A stretch of 64,000 bases of DNA from Methylocystis sp. (GCA_002929055.1 PERY01000003.1:156901-220900), one strand, 5' to 3'; numbered from the stretch's first letter, positions 34,829 to 45,258 are shown. Translations and numbers: made by a program. Notes: generated by a model not told the origin, from the letters alone.

Positions 34829-36248
34829 AGAACAAGTATATGGCGAGGCCGATGCCCGTCCAGATGACGAGGCGCAGCCAGGTGTCGAGCGGCAGGGCGA
34901 TCATCAACGCAAGACAGGAGACGATGCCAAGGATAGGTATCACCGGGATGCCCGGCGCGCGAAACGGTCGGTGCAGATTAGGGTGCGACTTGCGCAGATG
35001 GATGACGGCGATGCAGACGAGCGAGAACGCCGCGAGCGTGCCGATGCTGACCATGTCGCCGAGAATGTCGATCGGCAGCAGGCCGGCTGCGATAGCGACG
35101 ACGACGCCGACGAGCACCTGGCTTATGGCCGGCGTCCGGTAGACGTCATGCAGGCGCGAGAAGATCGGCGGAAGCAGGCCGTCATTGGACATGGTGTAAA
35201 AAATGCGGGTTTGCCCGTAGAGCAAGGCGAGAATGGCCGTCGTCAGGCCGGCGAGCGCGCCGAATTTCACGACCCAGGCGAGCCAGGCGACGCCTGTGGC
35301 GTCCATGACGACCGCCATCGGATCGGGAACGCCCAGCTTCGTGTAGTGCACGACGCCTGTCGCGACCGCCGCCACCGCGACATAGAGAATTGTGCAGATG
35401 ATCAGCGAGCCGACAATGCCGATCGGCACGTCTCGCTGCGGCGTATGCGCCTCCTGCGCGGCCGTCGACACGGAGTCGAAGCCAATATAGGCGAAGAACA
35501 CCACGGAGGCGCCGCGCACCACGCCGGTCCAGCCGAATTTGCACCTGTCGGCGTCACAGACCTGCTCGGGCACGAGAGGCGTCCAATTGGCGAGATCGAT
35601 GTGCGCAGCGCCGAAGAAGATCACCATCAGCACCACCGCGACCTTTATGACGACGATGACGTTGTTGAACTGCGTCGACTCTGACGTGCCGCGCAGCAAC
35701 AGCGCGGTCAGCAGCAAGACGATCACGGCGGCGGGGATATTGAACACGCCATGCACATTGGGATCGCTGGTGAAATAGGCGTTGGTCCAGGCTTCGGGGA
35801 TATGGACGCCGAAGCCCTGCATCACGCGGTTGAAGTAGCCGGCCCAGCCAACTGCCACCGTCGCGGCGCCGGCGGCGTATTCGAGCACCAGGTTCCAGCC
35901 GATGATCCAGGCGAAGATTTCGCCGAGCGTGACGTAGGTGTAGGTGTAGGTGCTGCCCGCGACAGGTATCAGCGCGGCGAGTTCCGCGTAGCAGAGACCG
36001 ACGAAGGCGCAGGCGAGCCCGGATAAAATGAAGGAGACCATGACGGCCGGCCCCGCGGCGTTCGCCGCCGCCGTGCCGGTGAGCACGAAAATGCCCGCGC
36101 CGATGATGCCGCCGACTCCGAGCGCCATCAGCGAGCCCCAGCCCATCGCACGCTTCAGACCGTCACCGTCCTTTTCTGCGTCATGCGCAGCGATAATCGC
36201 AATGACGGATTTTCGTGTCAGATAGTCTTTTCTCGCGACGTCGGACAA
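34791..36248 (-). CDS. APC-family amino-acid permease
   Basis: 485 residues, about 12-13 membrane helices. The first helix carries the APC signature GVGGIIGAGIFVLTGTAAAN, followed by SFILSGLACAFVGLCYAELA and VAGSTYTYTYVTLGEIFAWI. The layout is that of the cationic amino-acid transporter (CAT/YfnA-like) subgroup. The TTG at 36248 is preceded by AAAGGG; a TTG six codons earlier is possible. The substrate is not determined. It is coupled by overlap to phrB, an odd pairing. Confidence 0.88.
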   Translation of the reverse strand: MSDVARKDYLTRKSVIAIIAAHDAEKDGDGLKRAMGWGSLMALGVGGIIGAGIFVLTGTAAANAAGPAVMVSFILSGLACAFVGLCYAELAALIPVAGSTYTYTYVTLGEIFAWIIGWNLVLEYAAGAATVAVGWAGYFNRVMQGFGVHIPEAWTNAYFTSDPNVHGVFNIPAAVIVLLLTALLLRGTSESTQFNNVIVVIKVAVVLMVIFFGAAHIDLANWTPLVPEQVCDADRCKFGWTGVVRGASVVFFAYIGFDSVSTAAQEAHTPQRDVPIGIVGSLIICTILYVAVAAVATGVVHYTKLGVPDPMAVVMDATGVAWLAWVVKFGALAGLTTAILALLYGQTRIFYTMSNDGLLPPIFSRLHDVYRTPAISQVLVGVVVAIAAGLLPIDILGDMVSIGTLAAFSLVCIAVIHLRKSHPNLHRPFRAPGIPVIPILGIVSCLALMIALPLDTWLRLVIWTGIGLAIYLFYGIKHAKRQNPG

Positions 36249-36409
36249 GGGACAGCCCTTTCGCAATTATGCGGCGCGACGCCATTTCCCGGCCGCGAAT
36301 GGGAACCCGCGCCGATTATGGTTGCAGCGCAAAAAGATACAAGGGGAAAAGGCTCCGCTGCGATGTGCGCCCGCGCAAGCGCAGGGAAAGGCTTTCTGGC
36401 CTTCGTCGA

Positions 36410-37558
36410 TCAGGATGCAGGGCGGCGCGCGCCATTATCGACGTAATCCAGCACGATATTCGCCGCCCGCGCGCTCGGGTTTCGCCCGGCCTCGATCATG
36501 CGGGCGCGCACACGGGCGAAGGCTGCAAGCTGCGCGTCGCGCGCCGCGCCTGCGGCGAGAAGCGGCTCAATAGCGTCCGCGAGCGCGCGCGGCGTCGCGG
36601 CCTCCTGCACGAATTCCGGAACTGCGTTCGCGCCGATGACGAGGTTCGGCAGCACGATCGAATGCACGCGCACGAGAAAGCGCAGCCATGATTCAAGGCG
36701 CGAGACTTTATAGGCGACAGCCATGGGCGTGCATGCGAGCGCCAGTTCAAGCGTCGCCACGCCCGAGGTGACGAGCGCGGCGCGGGCCTGTCTGAACGCT
36801 GCATATTTTTCGCTTTGCGGAATGAGGCGCGGCTCCAGTGGCCAGTCTCGCAGCGCCTTCCGCAACGGTTCTTCCATATGCGGCGCGACGGGAACGGCGA
36901 CGTCGAGCCCGGGATGATCCTTCAAGAGCAAGGCGAGCGTCTCGCCGTAAAGCGGCGTCATGCGCTCGATCTCGGCGAGGCGCGATCCCGGCAGAACGAG
37001 CAAGGCCCCCTGCCCCTCGCCCGGCGCCGGCGTCAATTCGTCGAGCCTCTCGACGAGCGGATGGCCGACATAGACGCAGCGCGGCCCGCCGAGCTGCGCA
37101 TGCGCCTGCGGTTCGAAGGGCAGCAGCGCCAGCACGCAATCGACATAGGCGCGCATTTTGCGCGCGCGGCCCGGCCGCCACGCCCAGACCGTCGGACTGA
37201 CATAGTCGACAATGGGAAGATCGGGCCGCATGCGCCGCACCTTGCGCGCGACACGATGGGTGAAGTCCGGCGAGTCGATGATGACGAGGCAATCGGGAGA
37301 AGATGCGAGAATGGCGCGCGTCGTCTCTTTGATGCGAGCGATTAACGTTGGAAGCCGCGCCAGCACGGGCAGCAGCCCCATCACGGCGATGTCGGTAAGC
37401 GGGAAAAGCGAAGAAAGACCCTCGCGCGTCATCGCCTCTCCGCCGACGCCGTTGAAGACGACATTGGGCCGCGCAGCGCGCAGGGCGCGCATCAGCGCGG
37501 CGCCGAGCGCGTCACCCGAGGCTTCGCCTGCAATGATGAAGATGCGCGGCGCGCTCAC
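36410..37558 (-). CDS. lpxB: Lipid-A-disaccharide synthase
   Basis: 382 residues, a GT19 enzyme that joins UDP-diacylglucosamine and lipid X into the lipid A disaccharide. Signatures: IFIIAGEASGDALGAALM at the N-terminus, IDSPDFTHRVARKV, YVSPTVWAWRPGRARKM, and LPGSRLAEIERM. The start is GTG at 37558, overlapping the lpxA stop by 4 nt. Its substrate lipid X comes from an LpxH/LpxI/LpxG hydrolase that is not encoded in this cluster. Confidence 0.95.
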   Translation of the reverse strand: MSAPRIFIIAGEASGDALGAALMRALRAARPNVVFNGVGGEAMTREGLSSLFPLTDIAVMGLLPVLARLPTLIARIKETTRAILASSPDCLVIIDSPDFTHRVARKVRRMRPDLPIVDYVSPTVWAWRPGRARKMRAYVDCVLALLPFEPQAHAQLGGPRCVYVGHPLVERLDELTPAPGEGQGALLVLPGSRLAEIERMTPLYGETLALLLKDHPGLDVAVPVAPHMEEPLRKALRDWPLEPRLIPQSEKYAAFRQARAALVTSGVATLELALACTPMAVAYKVSRLESWLRFLVRVHSIVLPNLVIGANAVPEFVQEAATPRALADAIEPLLAAGAARDAQLAAFARVRARMIEAGRNPSARAANIVLDYVDNGARRPAS

Positions 37559-38358
37559 GCCGTCCCGCCGCGGCTACGCGGTCCGCACAACGGGCGCGAG
37601 GATGGCGCGCGCAGAAACGCGATGAGCTGCGCGACATCATCGTCGCCGGCGAAGGCGGCCGCTGTCTCGTCCACCCGTTGGTTCAGCGGTCGCGAAAGAT
37701 CGCCGGCAAAGAGCCGACGATAGGCCTCGCGTAGCCGCGCAATGCGCTCGTCGGAAAAATTGCGGCGTCGCAGGCCGACGAGATTGAGGCCGAAAAGATT
37801 GGCGCGATTGCCCCCCGCGAGTCCAAAGGGAATGACGTCGCCCTCGACGCCCGCGAGCCCGCCGACAAAAGCGTGCGCGCCGATGCGCACATTCTGATGC
37901 ACGGCCGTTCCGCCGCCGATGGAAGCGTAATCGCCGATTTCGACATGGCCGCCGAGCAGCGCCTGGTTCGCGAGCACCACGCCGTCGCCAAGACGGCAGT
38001 CATGCGCCACATGCGCATAGGCGAGAAAGGCGCAACCGGCGCCGATGCGCGTGCCAGCGCCGGCGCCGGAATTGATTGTGACGCCCTCGCGAGCGACGCA
38101 ATCGTCGCCGATGGAAAGCGCGCCCTCGGCGAGAGCGGCCTTGAGATCCTGCGAAGGCGTTCCAATGGAGACGAACGGGAAGATGCGTGCGCGCGCCCCT
38201 ACCCTCGTGCGACCCGCAACGACGACGTGCGATCGCAGCATCGAGTCAGCGCCTATTTCAACGCCTTCGCCGACGTGGCAGAAGGGACCGACCACGACTC
38301 CGTCATGCAGCGTCGCGCCGCTTTCGACGATGGAGGTGGAATGGATTGTCACACCCAT
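37555..38358 (-). CDS. lpxA: Acyl-[ACP]--UDP-N-acetylglucosamine O-acyltransferase
   Basis: 267 residues, left-handed beta-helix of hexapeptide repeats. It adds the first 3-O-acyl chain to UDP-GlcNAc. The catalytic His is in FLAYAHVAHDCRLGDG, and IHSTSIVESGATLHDGVVVG starts the helix. The C-terminal LREAYRRLF is the conserved helical cap. It runs directly into lpxB by a 4-nt overlap, leaving no room for lpxI. Confidence 0.95.
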   Translation of the reverse strand: MGVTIHSTSIVESGATLHDGVVVGPFCHVGEGVEIGADSMLRSHVVVAGRTRVGARARIFPFVSIGTPSQDLKAALAEGALSIGDDCVAREGVTINSGAGAGTRIGAGCAFLAYAHVAHDCRLGDGVVLANQALLGGHVEIGDYASIGGGTAVHQNVRIGAHAFVGGLAGVEGDVIPFGLAGGNRANLFGLNLVGLRRRNFSDERIARLREAYRRLFAGDLSRPLNQRVDETAAAFAGDDDVAQLIAFLRAPSSRPLCGPRSRGGTA

Positions 38359-38389
38359 CGTGGCGCCCGCTCGATCCGCGCGATCCGCG

Positions 38390-38854
38390 TCAGACGCCCA
38401 TCATGGCGCTGATCTGCGCTTCACAGACCAGCACGCCATCGACCAGCGCGCGGCCTTGATACCACCAGATATTGCGCTTTTGCGCCGTCTTGGTCATGTG
38501 GAATTCGATCCGGTCTCCCGGCGTCACCGGCTTGCGGAACTTCGCGGCGTCGATCGTCATGAAATAGACGAGCTTGGGACGCTCGGTCTGGCCCTGCGCC
38601 CGCATTACGATGACGCCCGCCGTCTGCGCCATCGCTTCGATCATCAAAACGCCGGGCATCACCGGGCGTTCGGGGAAATGCCCCATGAATTGCGGCTCGT
38701 TGATCGTGACGTTCTTGACGCCCACGCAGGATTCATCGCCGCGGATATTGACGATGCGATCCACGAGCAGAAACGGATAACGATGCGGGAGCGCGCGCAT
38801 GATTTCGAGAATATCGGCGCTTTCCAGCGTCGCGCCGGCTTCGGTTGCTGACAT
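38390..38854 (-). CDS. fabZ: 3-hydroxyacyl-[ACP] dehydratase
   Basis: 154 residues, hot-dog fold. The catalytic His is in [14 protein letters not shown] and the Glu in [18 protein letters not shown]. It dehydrates 3-hydroxyacyl-ACP in fatty-acid synthesis and competes with LpxA/LpxD for hydroxyacyl-ACP, which explains its fixed position between lpxD and lpxA. Confidence 0.96.
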   Translation of the reverse strand: MSATEAGATLESADILEIMRALPHRYPFLLVDRIVNIRGDESCVGVKNVTINEPQFMGHFPERPVMPGVLMIEAMAQTAGVIVMRAQGQTERPKLVYFMTIDAAKFRKPVTPGDRIEFHMTKTAQKRNIWWYQGRALVDGVLVCEAQISAMMGV

Positions 38855-38901
38855 TTTCCTTCCCCCGATAGGCGGGGCGTCTCAGCGCCCCTTCGCGCCT
38901 C

Positions 38902-39966
38902 TTATACCGGTTCGTCCGGCCGCTCGCGACGCGCCATTTTGTCCATCATCGCCTCGGCGCGCAAAAAACGGCGAAGCGGCCGCGCGGGAGACCCGCCGTA
39001 GCGCGCGCCTTCGGGCACGTCGCGCATGACCCCGGATTTGGCGGCGATCGCGGCGCCTTCGCCGATCTTGAGATGACCGGCTACCGCGGACTGCCCGCCG
39101 AGCGCGACTTGATCGCCGATCTCGCAGGAGCCGGCGATTCCGGTCTGCGCGACGATGGCGCAGAAGCGTCCGATGACCACGTTGTGCGCAATCTGGACGA
39201 GGTTGTCGATTTTCGTGCCCTCGCCGATGATCGTGTCGCGCGTGGCGCCCCGGTCAACCGTCGTATTCGCGCCGATTTCGACGTCGTCCTGCACGATGAC
39301 GCGGCCAAGCTGGGGCGTCTTGAGATAGCCCTTCTCACTGCGGGCGAAACCGAAACCGTCCTGCCCCAGCCGCGCGCCAGGGTGGATGATCACGCGGTCC
39401 CCGATCAGCGAACAGACGATACTGACATGCGCGCCTATCGAGCAATCGCGGCCGATACGGACGTCGGGTCCAATCACGGCCTGCGCGCCGATTACCGACC
39501 CGGAACCGATCTCCGCTCGGGGGCCGATCACCGCTCCTGGATCGACCGTCACGCCGGGCTCGAGCCGCGCCTGTGGATGGACGGCCGCCCCGGGCGAAAC
39601 GCCGCTCGCGCTGAAGAGAGACTCCGGCCGCATCGCTTCGGGAAAAAGCTGCGCCGCCGCGAGCGCGATGGCGCGCTGCGGATCCTCGACGAGAAGGCCG
39701 ATGATGCGATCGGGCAGGAAATGCGCGTGTCGCGGGCGCAGGAAGCAGGCGGTCGCGCGGCACGTTGCGAGCGCCTCGAGATAGCGTGGCGAGGCGAAGA
39801 AGCAGAGGTCGCCGTGATGTCCTGCCGCGAGCGGCGCGACGCCGGTGATCACAGCCGGGGTCGGCGCTGCGCCCGACGGCGCGGCGCGGATCGTCGCGCC
39901 GGACAGTTCGGCGATCTCGTCGATCGTGAAGGGGCGGGAGAGATGGAAAAAGGCCGCGACTGTCAC
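38902..39966 (-). CDS. lpxD: UDP-3-O-acylglucosamine N-acyltransferase
   Basis: 354 residues. An N-terminal uridine-binding part ([14 protein letters not shown]) precedes hexapeptide repeats with the catalytic His in [15 protein letters not shown] and the conserved [14 protein letters not shown]. It adds the N-linked acyl chain in lipid A synthesis. The start is GTG at 39966, only 27 nt downstream of the T-tract of an intrinsic terminator, which implies readthrough from bamA or a promoter inside the bamA end. Confidence 0.95.
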   Translation of the reverse strand: MTVAAFFHLSRPFTIDEIAELSGATIRAAPSGAAPTPAVITGVAPLAAGHHGDLCFFASPRYLEALATCRATACFLRPRHAHFLPDRIIGLLVEDPQRAIALAAAQLFPEAMRPESLFSASGVSPGAAVHPQARLEPGVTVDPGAVIGPRAEIGSGSVIGAQAVIGPDVRIGRDCSIGAHVSIVCSLIGDRVIIHPGARLGQDGFGFARSEKGYLKTPQLGRVIVQDDVEIGANTTVDRGATRDTIIGEGTKIDNLVQIAHNVVIGRFCAIVAQTGIAGSCEIGDQVALGGQSAVAGHLKIGEGAAIAAKSGVMRDVPEGARYGGSPARPLRRFLRAEAMMDKMARRERPDEPV

Positions 39967-39993
39967 GGGCGGAGCTCGCGTGACCCCGGACGC

Positions 39994-40028
39994 AAAAAAG
40001 CGCGCCGGGCGGATTCTGCCCGGCGCGC
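39994..40028 (-). terminator. Rho-independent terminator between bamA and lpxD
   Basis: An 11-bp stem GCGCGCCGGGC (40000-40010) / GCCCGGCGCGC (40018-40028) with a 7-nt loop. On the minus strand it is followed by TTTTTT (39994-39999), just after the bamA stop codon. It is a textbook intrinsic terminator. Confidence 0.88.
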
Positions 40029-40039
40029 TCTTGCAATCA

Positions 40040-42532
40040 TCAGAAGTTGGTGCCGCCGGAGAAGCGGAAGTTCTGCGTGATGTCCTGCGGGGCCCTGGAG
40101 GTCACGAAGGCGTAGTCGAAGCGGATCGGACCCATCGGAGAGTTCCACAGCAGCGAGGCGCCGACCGAGGAGCGCAGACGGAACCCGTTCGATCCGGGAA
40201 CAACGCAGTTGCCCTGGCCGAAGCCGGCTTCCGGCGTGTAGGCGCCGACGCAGGTGACGCCCGGAATGGTCGGCAGGTTGTTCGCGAAGTTTGTGCGGCC
40301 CTGGAAGTTCCAGAGGCTGCCGGCGTCTGCGAAGACTGCGCCCCTCAGGCCAAGATCCTTCGGCAGGCCCCACAGCGGGAACTGCACTTCGAGCGAACCG
40401 CCCACATAGTTGGAGCCACCGAGCGAGTTGCCGTTACGCGCATTGTAGGTGGTGAAGATGTTCGAGTCGCGCGGACCGATGCCGCCGGGCGCGAAGCCGC
40501 GCACGAGGCTCGGGCCAAGATTGAAGTTGTCCTGAATGCGCGCGTAATAGCCGCCGAAGGTCGTCAGGTCGCCGCCCTGCAGGCGGGCGATGCCGACCAC
40601 GTCGTCGATGTACGGAACCTCGTGGAAGTAGCGGACGTCGCCGGTCGTGCGCAGATAGCGAGAGAAGCCGCCAAGGCCCGCCGCATCCTGATTGAAGCTG
40701 ATGAGCCAGCCGTTATGCGGGTTCCTGAAGTCGTCGATCGTCGTGTAGTTCAGCGCATAGCCGATCTGGGACGTGACGAGCGTGCCCTGCGACTCCTTGA
40801 TCGCCAGAGAGGCTTCGCCGTTCGACTGACAGTTGAAGCTCAGATTCGGATAGCCCGCCGAGAAGGGGAAGAATGGCGAGAACCCGGGCGTCACAGCTGT
40901 CGGGACCAAACAGTCGTTGTACGGCTTGCCGGTCGAGTTGGGGATCGAGATCGTCGTCTGATAGATCGAATAGCGCGGCGAGAAGCTCAATTCGTCCGTG
41001 ACCGGAACGCCGAGGCGCACCGTGCCGCCGATCGAGGTCGAGCTGTAGATCGAGAAGTTCCACGCGTCCTGAACGCGCGCGAAGACGTCGAAGCCCGCCG
41101 AAATGCGCTGATCGAGGAAGTAGGGCTCCGTGAAGCTGAAGGTCACGCCGCGTGCGATCTGGCCGGCCTGGACCGACAGGCGGACAGCCTGGCCGCGGCC
41201 CATGAAGTTGCTCTCCGACACCGACACTTCTGCGATGAAGCCCTGGTTCGTCGAATAGCCGCCCGAGACGCCGAAGTTGCCGGTGGGCTGGTCTTCGACG
41301 TCGACGTTCAACACCACACGATCGGGCGACGAACCCGGCTCGTTGGTGACCTTGACCTTCTTGAAGTAGCCAAGACCGTTGAGGCGGCGCTCGGCGCGCT
41401 CGATCAGCACGCGGTTATAGGCGTCGCCCTCGCCGAGTTCGAATTCGCGGCGAATGACATAGTCTCGGGTGCGGGTGTTGCCGCGGATATTGATGCGCTC
41501 GATGTAGACGCGCGGGCCGTCGTCGAGAACGAAGCGGATCGCGACCGTCTGAGCCGCCGGATTACGCTCGCCGCGGGGGCGCGCCTGTGTGAAGGCGTAG
41601 CCCTTCTTGGACACTTCGCGGGTCAGGGCCTCTACGGTCTTTTCCACCGCGTCGCCGTTGTAGATGTCGCCCGGCGACATGCGCAGCACGCCGTTCAGCG
41701 CCGCGCCGTCAATGTCGGGGATGTGGGACTCAACGTCCACGGAGGAGACGCGATACTGCGGACCTTCCTCGACCACGACCGTGATGATGTAGCCGCCCTG
41801 CGACGGATCGTACTGCGCATCGGAACTGACGACCCGGAAGTCGGCGTAGCCGTTCTTGAGATAGAAACGACGGACGAGCTCGAGGTCGGCTGCGATGCGA
41901 TCTGGATCGTAGACGTCGCTCGTCTTGAGGAACGACATGAAGTTCATCTCCGTCGTCTCCATCAGGCCGACGAGGCGCCGGTTGGAGTAGACGTTATTTC
42001 CGATGAACTTGATTTCCTTGACGCCCGTCTTGTCGCCTTCGACGACGGTGAAGACGACGTCGATCCGGCTGTTCGGCAGATCGACCGTGCGGTAGGAAAT
42101 CTTGGCCGCGGCGCGGCCGGCGCGGCGGTAGATTTCGCTCAGGCGCGCTACGTCAGCTTCAGCCAGCGAAGGACTGAAGGAGCCGCGCGCCTTGGTGCGC
42201 AATTCGGGCTGCAGGTTCTCGGTCTTGACCTTGCTGTTGCCCTCGATCACGACGCGATTGATGAGATTGCCCTCGGCGACGCGGATAAGGACGTCCTTGC
42301 CCTTTCGGCTCGAGGAGATGGACGAATAACGGCCGCTGGCGCGAAGAGCCTCCAGGCCCTTCTCGACTTCGGCAGGACTGGACCCGGTGAAGTAGGAGCG
42401 AATCGTCTCTGCGTCTTCCCGATTGCCCTGGACGATGATCTCGGCGGAAGCGGGAACGCAAACGATCAGAGCCGCAGCCAGAGCCGCGACGAGCAGGGAC
42501 GAAGATTTCCAAATGCCGCTGATGGAATGCAT
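40040..42532 (-). CDS. bamA: Outer-membrane protein assembly factor BamA
   Basis: 830 residues, the Omp85 core of the BAM machine. A signal peptide ([20 protein letters not shown]) is followed by five POTRA domains to about residue 425 (for example [50 protein letters not shown]) and a 16-strand barrel. The lid-lock motif is [11 protein letters not shown], and the C-terminus ends in Phe (RFSGGTNF), the usual insertion signal. ATG at 42532 begins the signal peptide directly. It has terminator-like structures on both sides, so it may be its own transcription unit. Confidence 0.96.
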   Translation of the reverse strand: MHSISGIWKSSSLLVAALAAALIVCVPASAEIIVQGNREDAETIRSYFTGSSPAEVEKGLEALRASGRYSSISSSRKGKDVLIRVAEGNLINRVVIEGNSKVKTENLQPELRTKARGSFSPSLAEADVARLSEIYRRAGRAAAKISYRTVDLPNSRIDVVFTVVEGDKTGVKEIKFIGNNVYSNRRLVGLMETTEMNFMSFLKTSDVYDPDRIAADLELVRRFYLKNGYADFRVVSSDAQYDPSQGGYIITVVVEEGPQYRVSSVDVESHIPDIDGAALNGVLRMSPGDIYNGDAVEKTVEALTREVSKKGYAFTQARPRGERNPAAQTVAIRFVLDDGPRVYIERINIRGNTRTRDYVIRREFELGEGDAYNRVLIERAERRLNGLGYFKKVKVTNEPGSSPDRVVLNVDVEDQPTGNFGVSGGYSTNQGFIAEVSVSESNFMGRGQAVRLSVQAGQIARGVTFSFTEPYFLDQRISAGFDVFARVQDAWNFSIYSSTSIGGTVRLGVPVTDELSFSPRYSIYQTTISIPNSTGKPYNDCLVPTAVTPGFSPFFPFSAGYPNLSFNCQSNGEASLAIKESQGTLVTSQIGYALNYTTIDDFRNPHNGWLISFNQDAAGLGGFSRYLRTTGDVRYFHEVPYIDDVVGIARLQGGDLTTFGGYYARIQDNFNLGPSLVRGFAPGGIGPRDSNIFTTYNARNGNSLGGSNYVGGSLEVQFPLWGLPKDLGLRGAVFADAGSLWNFQGRTNFANNLPTIPGVTCVGAYTPEAGFGQGNCVVPGSNGFRLRSSVGASLLWNSPMGPIRFDYAFVTSRAPQDITQNFRFSGGTNF

Positions 42533-42745
42533 GTAAAGCTGGTCCTCGTCGCAACGTTCGCCGCCCAAAGGCGCGGCGCAAAATACACCGTTCTAGGGTC
42601 CGCGATTCTTCTACAGGGTTTAACCACCCCTGCAAACGCAGAATAAAATGTGTTTCAGCAATTTGTCGAAGGCGTGGCGTCAAAGCCACGATTCATGGTC
42701 AGCAGAGAGTTAACGTTGGCCCAACGCAGTCGCTAAAATGCAACG

Positions 42746-42769
42746 AACCGCGGCGTTTCCGCCGCGGTT
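42746..42769 (-). terminator. Stem-loop with GAAA tetraloop after rseP
   Basis: A 10-bp stem AACCGCGGCG / CGCCGCGGTT closes a GAAA (GNRA) tetraloop on the minus strand, 36 bp after the rseP stop. The downstream sequence CGTTGCATTTTAG has only a short, displaced T run, so termination may be partial. Confidence 0.55.
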
Positions 42770-42804
42770 TCGCCACATTTGAAGATTCGAGCGCGCTCTT
42801 CGGC

Positions 42805-43956
42805 TCAGGAGGCGCCTGCAATGCGCTGAATGAGACGCGAGATGTCGTTGTAGGTGGAGAAGATCATCAGCACGCCGACCATCGCAAGTCCGATGCGGAA
42901 GGCGAACTCCTGCGCGCGTTCATTGAGCGCCCGGCCACGCACCGCCTCGATCGAGAAGAACAGCAGGTGTCCGCCGTCGAGCAGCGGGACCGGCATCAGG
43001 TTGAGAAGGCCGATCGAAACGGACAGGATCGCAATCAGGTTCAGGAAGGGCCCGAGGCCCACCTTCGTCGCCGCCTGGGCCATCTGCCCGGAAATCTGCG
43101 CGATGCCGATCGGCCCCGAGAGCTGGTCCGCGCTCTCCCGGCCGGAGACCAGCCCGCCCACATAGGCGCCCGTCCGGTAGACGACCTGCCAGGTTTCATC
43201 GAGCCCCATGCCCAGCGATTGAAGCGGGCCGTAGCGCTCCTCATGCACGTCTGCGGGCGCCGTCGAGGCCTTCAGCCCCAGCATGCCGATGCGCATCTTG
43301 CCAGCTCCGCTCTCGACCTCCCGAAAGGCGGGAACGGCGGAAATCGCCACGTCTTTGTCGTTGCGGCGCACAACGAAAGCAAGCTTTGTGTCCGCGGAGA
43401 CGGAAACGATTTCCTGCAGCTTGCCGAAAGTGTCGACTGTCGTTCCATCGATCGTCAGGACAAGATCCCCGGGCATGAATCCGGCGGCCTCTCCCGCGCC
43501 GCCGGCGACGACCGAGCCGATCCGCGGCTTGAGCACCGTGCGCCCGTAGAACGCGAAGAGCCCCGCGAAAATCGCTATCGCGAGCAGGAAGTTGGCGAAA
43601 GGCCCGGCAAAGACGATCGCCGAGCGCTTCCAGACAGGCTGCGCAGCGAAGGTCACCGCGCGCTCGGCCTCCGCCATGGCGTCCACCGCCTCCGGGTCCG
43701 GAACGCTGGCCCCATTGGCGTCGCCGTGGAACTTCACATAGCCGCCAAGCGGAATGGCGGCGACGCGCCAGCGGGTGCCGTGGCGGTCGACCCGCGCAAA
43801 AAGCTCAGGCCCGAATCCGATCGAGAAGGCGTCGACCTGAACGCCGCACCACCGCCCCACGATGAAATGGCCAAATTCGTGAACGAACACGACCAGGCTC
43901 AGCACGACGACGAAGGGGATGACGTAGATCGCTATGGTCATCAGCAGGTCCAGCAC
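42805..43956 (-). CDS. rseP: Site-2 protease RseP/MmpA
   Basis: 383 residues, membrane zinc metalloprotease that cleaves anti-sigma factors and other membrane proteins. The zinc-binding HEFGH is near residue 25 and the third ligand is in NLMPVPLLDGGHLLFF. One PDZ domain is visible (GEAAGFMPGDLVLTIDG). The GTG at 43956 follows GGAGG nine bases upstream; an ATG five codons later is the alternative. Its place between dxr and bamA is conserved in proteobacteria. Confidence 0.94.
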   Translation of the reverse strand: MLDLLMTIAIYVIPFVVVLSLVVFVHEFGHFIVGRWCGVQVDAFSIGFGPELFARVDRHGTRWRVAAIPLGGYVKFHGDANGASVPDPEAVDAMAEAERAVTFAAQPVWKRSAIVFAGPFANFLLAIAIFAGLFAFYGRTVLKPRIGSVVAGGAGEAAGFMPGDLVLTIDGTTVDTFGKLQEIVSVSADTKLAFVVRRNDKDVAISAVPAFREVESGAGKMRIGMLGLKASTAPADVHEERYGPLQSLGMGLDETWQVVYRTGAYVGGLVSGRESADQLSGPIGIAQISGQMAQAATKVGLGPFLNLIAILSVSIGLLNLMPVPLLDGGHLLFFSIEAVRGRALNERAQEFAFRIGLAMVGVLMIFSTYNDISRLIQRIAGAS

Positions 43957-44019
43957 GGGGTCTCGCCTCCAACGCTTCACTCGGCCCAAGGCCCGCGCCA
44001 GCGTGGGGGGCGGGTTTGG

Positions 44020-45258
44020 TTACTGAAGCGTTAACATGCCCGAAGGCGCGTCGGCGGCCAAGACTGCCCGCGACCTTTCTCTGACAATATGGTCAACGCC
44101 GAGCGCTTCATCAACGCTTTCAGGCGCTTGCGCATAACCTTCCCGCAGCGCCGTCTCACAGGCGTCGGCCACGTGGCGCACGATCCCGGAAAAGGGGATG
44201 CGGCGATTGAGAAAAGCCTCGACGGCGATTTCGTTCGCCGCATTGAGGACATTCGTCAGCCCGCCGCCATGCGCCAGCGCGTCGAGCGCCAGTTTGAGCG
44301 CCGGAAATCTCTCGAAATCAGGGGCTTCGAAGGTCAGAGTCGCGATCTTTGCGAAGTCGAGGCGCGGCGCCGGCGTCGTCAGCCGGTCCGGATAGCCCAG
44401 GCAATGGGCGATCGGCACCCGCATGTCGGGTGGCGCCATCCCTGCCGTCACCGAGCCGTCCGCGAAAGCGACGAGGCCGTGGACGATCGATTGCGGATGC
44501 ACCACCACCTCGAGCTTTTCGGCAGGCACGCCAAAGAGATGATGCGCCTCGATCAGCTCCAGGCCCTTGTTCATCATCCCCGCGGAATCGACGGTGATCT
44601 TCGGGCCCATTGCCCAATTCGGATGGTTGAGCGCCTCCTCCACCGTGGCGTGGGCGATGCGCTCCTTGCTCCAGGTGCGGAACGGGCCGCCGGAGGCGGT
44701 GACGATCATCCGCTCGATGCGGGACGGGTCTTCGCCGCCGAGCGCCTGGAAAATGGCGTTGTGCTCGCTGTCCACCGGCAGGAGCCGCACCTGCATCTTC
44801 TTCGCCGTGCGCATGAAGGGCGTTCCTGCGCAGACGAGGCATTCCTTGTTGGCGAGCGCGACGTCCCGCCCGGCTGAGAGCGCCGCATGGGTAGGCTCGA
44901 CGCCGGCCGCGCCCACAATGGCGGAGACGACGAGGTCTGCCTCGCGCTGAGCCGCCTCGATCACCGCCTCGCGCCCGGCGGCCACCTGCGTATTGGTGCC
45001 CGCGAGCGCCTCTTTCAGTTCGGCGTAGGCGCTTTCGTCGCGGATCGCCGCGAATTCGGCCTTGGTCCGGCGCGCGATCTCAGCCAGGGCGGCCGCGTCC
45101 CGGCCGCCAGCGACCGCGATGACGGAGAATCCCTCGGGATCGCGCTCGAGAAGATCGACTGTGGACCGGCCGACGGAACCCGTCGCGCCCAGAAGGACGA
45201 TGCGGCGCGGCGCGCGTCTTTGGGAATGTCCGTTGCTCAAAGCCATGACGTCGCTCAC
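44020..45258 (-). CDS. dxr: 1-deoxy-D-xylulose 5-phosphate reductoisomerase
   Basis: 412 residues. It catalyses the second step of the MEP isoprenoid pathway. The NADPH loop is IVLLGATGSVGRSTVDLLER; metal and substrate segments are LLPVDSEHNAIFQAL, TASGGPFRTWS and MGPKITVDSAGMMNKGLEL. The GTG at 45258 overlaps the cdsA stop (GTGA); an ATG four codons later is possible. Confidence 0.96.
   Translation of the reverse strand: MSDVMALSNGHSQRRAPRRIVLLGATGSVGRSTVDLLERDPEGFSVIAVAGGRDAAALAEIARRTKAEFAAIRDESAYAELKEALAGTNTQVAAGREAVIEAAQREADLVVSAIVGAAGVEPTHAALSAGRDVALANKECLVCAGTPFMRTAKKMQVRLLPVDSEHNAIFQALGGEDPSRIERMIVTASGGPFRTWSKERIAHATVEEALNHPNWAMGPKITVDSAGMMNKGLELIEAHHLFGVPAEKLEVVVHPQSIVHGLVAFADGSVTAGMAPPDMRVPIAHCLGYPDRLTTPAPRLDFAKIATLTFEAPDFERFPALKLALDALAHGGGLTNVLNAANEIAVEAFLNRRIPFSGIVRHVADACETALREGYAQAPESVDEALGVDHIVRERSRAVLAADAPSGMLTLQ

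Noticed and set aside
39845..42646. A 933-codon open frame on the plus strand opposite lpxD and bamA
   Set aside because: It is the mirror of GC-rich coding sequence. The translation is Arg/Ala/Asp-rich without any domain, while both minus-strand genes in the same bases are clear family members.
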